A DNA stretch of 21,441 bases, taken from the IMG/VR virus record IMGVR_UViG_3300017744_002160, positions 1 through 21,441 of that record; one strand, written 5' to 3'. Origin of the DNA: a virus. Positions 20,964 through 21,441 of the stretch are shown here, piece after piece. The notes under the pieces were generated by a model, which was given only the letters and a program-made list of their open reading frames with translations, made no database searches and had not been told where the DNA came from. The translations under genes and the position numbers were made by a program. Each line of letters opens with the position of its first letter. Positions within the stretch are counted from its first letter, which is position 1.

Positions 20964-21441
20964 ATGATAAAATTAGTTTTATTTGATTTAGACGGTGTTC
21001 TTGTAGACACCAAACAAATGCATTTTGATGCATTGAATCAAGCATTGGAAAAGAATGATTACCTTCCAATAACTCTAAATGAACATCTTTTAAGATTCGA
21101 TGGATTGACAACTGACCAGAAGTTGGATATTTTAGAAATCCCTGATAAAGATAAAAGAAAAATTCATACTCGTAAACAGGCATATACGTATATGACTCTG
21201 AATACGATTAAACCAAACCATGATATTATAGAGTTATTCGAACAACTTAGAGGTGAAGGATATAAGATTGGTGTATGTTCCAATGCAATTGAAAAGACCG
21301 TAGAGAATTGTTTAGAACAACTCATGTTAACTCCATGGTGTGACATTGTATTAAGTAGTTGGGATGTTGAAAACAACAAACCTCATCCAGAAATTTATTG
21401 GAAAGCAATGTCCAAGATGGGAGTCTATCCTGATGAAACCG
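20964..21441 (+). CDS. HAD-superfamily phosphatase, beta-phosphoglucomutase-like (3' partial)
   Basis: At least 159 codons, open to the window end. Motif I is FDLDGVLVDT with D8 and D10; a helical cap with MHFDALNQAL follows, as in beta-phosphoglucomutase and Gph-type enzymes; motif II is GVCSNA and motif III is NKPHPEIYWKAM, after which the acidic motif IV is cut off (PDET is the last sequence seen). It should dephosphorylate or isomerise a sugar phosphate, fitting a glycan cassette. It starts 12 nt after the methyltransferase; GGATAG is the nearest, weak, ribosome-binding sequence. It is only distantly similar to the HAD protein at 10126. Confidence 0.87.
   Translation, partial: MIKLVLFDLDGVLVDTKQMHFDALNQALEKNDYLPITLNEHLLRFDGLTTDQKLDILEIPDKDKRKIHTRKQAYTYMTLNTIKPNHDIIELFEQLRGEGYKIGVCSNAIEKTVENCLEQLMLTPWCDIVLSSWDVENNKPHPEIYWKAMSKMGVYPDET

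Noticed and set aside
1-21441. tRNA genes, CRISPR arrays, insertion sequences or attachment sites
   Set aside because: No gap longer than about 80 nt exists between genes, no cloverleaf, spaced repeat array, transposase or integrase was seen.

Overview
The window looks like a piece of a low-G+C, T4-like (Caudoviricetes, myovirus-type) phage genome, most likely from a marine bacterial host. Reasons: every gene lies on the + strand with overlaps of 1-25 nt or very short gaps; nrdA-nrdB, phoH and a conserved small protein of marine T4-like phages occur together; there are two exact copies of the T4-type late box TATAAATA; and many genes are families seen repeatedly in such phages (carbamoyltransferase, radical SAM, GT8/GT25-like glycosyltransferases, sulfotransferases, HAD phosphatases). 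No photosynthesis, tRNA, integrase or structural genes are seen, so the exact host cannot be named. Host and lineage are inferences.

Layout. 1-3091: ribonucleotide reductase (nrdA, 5' end cut off by the window, carrying an internal glutaredoxin; nrdB) and a 40-residue zinc-ribbon protein. 3106-5522: GIY-YIG-like protein, a C-terminally short AMP-binding (ANL) enzyme and an SGNH hydrolase, overlapping end to end. 5530-7435: a block of small, mostly unknown early-type genes, three of them preceded by near-perfect sigma70 promoters (TTGACA, 17 nt, extended -10), followed by a hairpin at 7461-7482. 7507-10061: aspartate 1-decarboxylase (panD), a small conserved protein, phoH, an M15 peptidase and a glycosyltransferase, all translationally coupled. 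10058-15947: a fourth strong promoter, a HAD phosphatase, carbamoyltransferase, a two-helix membrane protein, a GT-B-like protein, a 58-residue membrane protein, radical SAM/SPASM enzyme and two more glycosyltransferases. 15943-17933: a late promoter box, a ferritin-like diiron protein, a class I glutamine amidotransferase and a cupin. 17911-21441: three sulfotransferase-like proteins, two methyltransferases (one of a sugar O-methyltransferase type) and a second HAD phosphatase cut by the window end.

How they may work together: nrdAB supplies dNTPs; PhoH is an ATPase of unclear role; the M15 peptidase and possibly the membrane protein at 12264 serve lysis; the remaining 12-15 enzymes form a decoration toolkit (sugar transfer, carbamoylation, sulfation, O-methylation, dephosphorylation) whose acceptor (cell surface glycan, virion glycan, or nucleotide) cannot be read from the sequence. 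panD would make beta-alanine, the pantothenate/CoA precursor, and is the most unexpected metabolic gene.

Sequence-level structure: reading the whole + strand by eye I found no GATC at all, and no CCGG or CGCG, pointing to strong restriction- or methylation-linked selection. Two genes (3106 and 10727) lack a Shine-Dalgarno sequence and have their ATG inside a perfect hairpin preceded by the same TTATATATAC box. Four genes of 40-58 codons are included that are easily missed.
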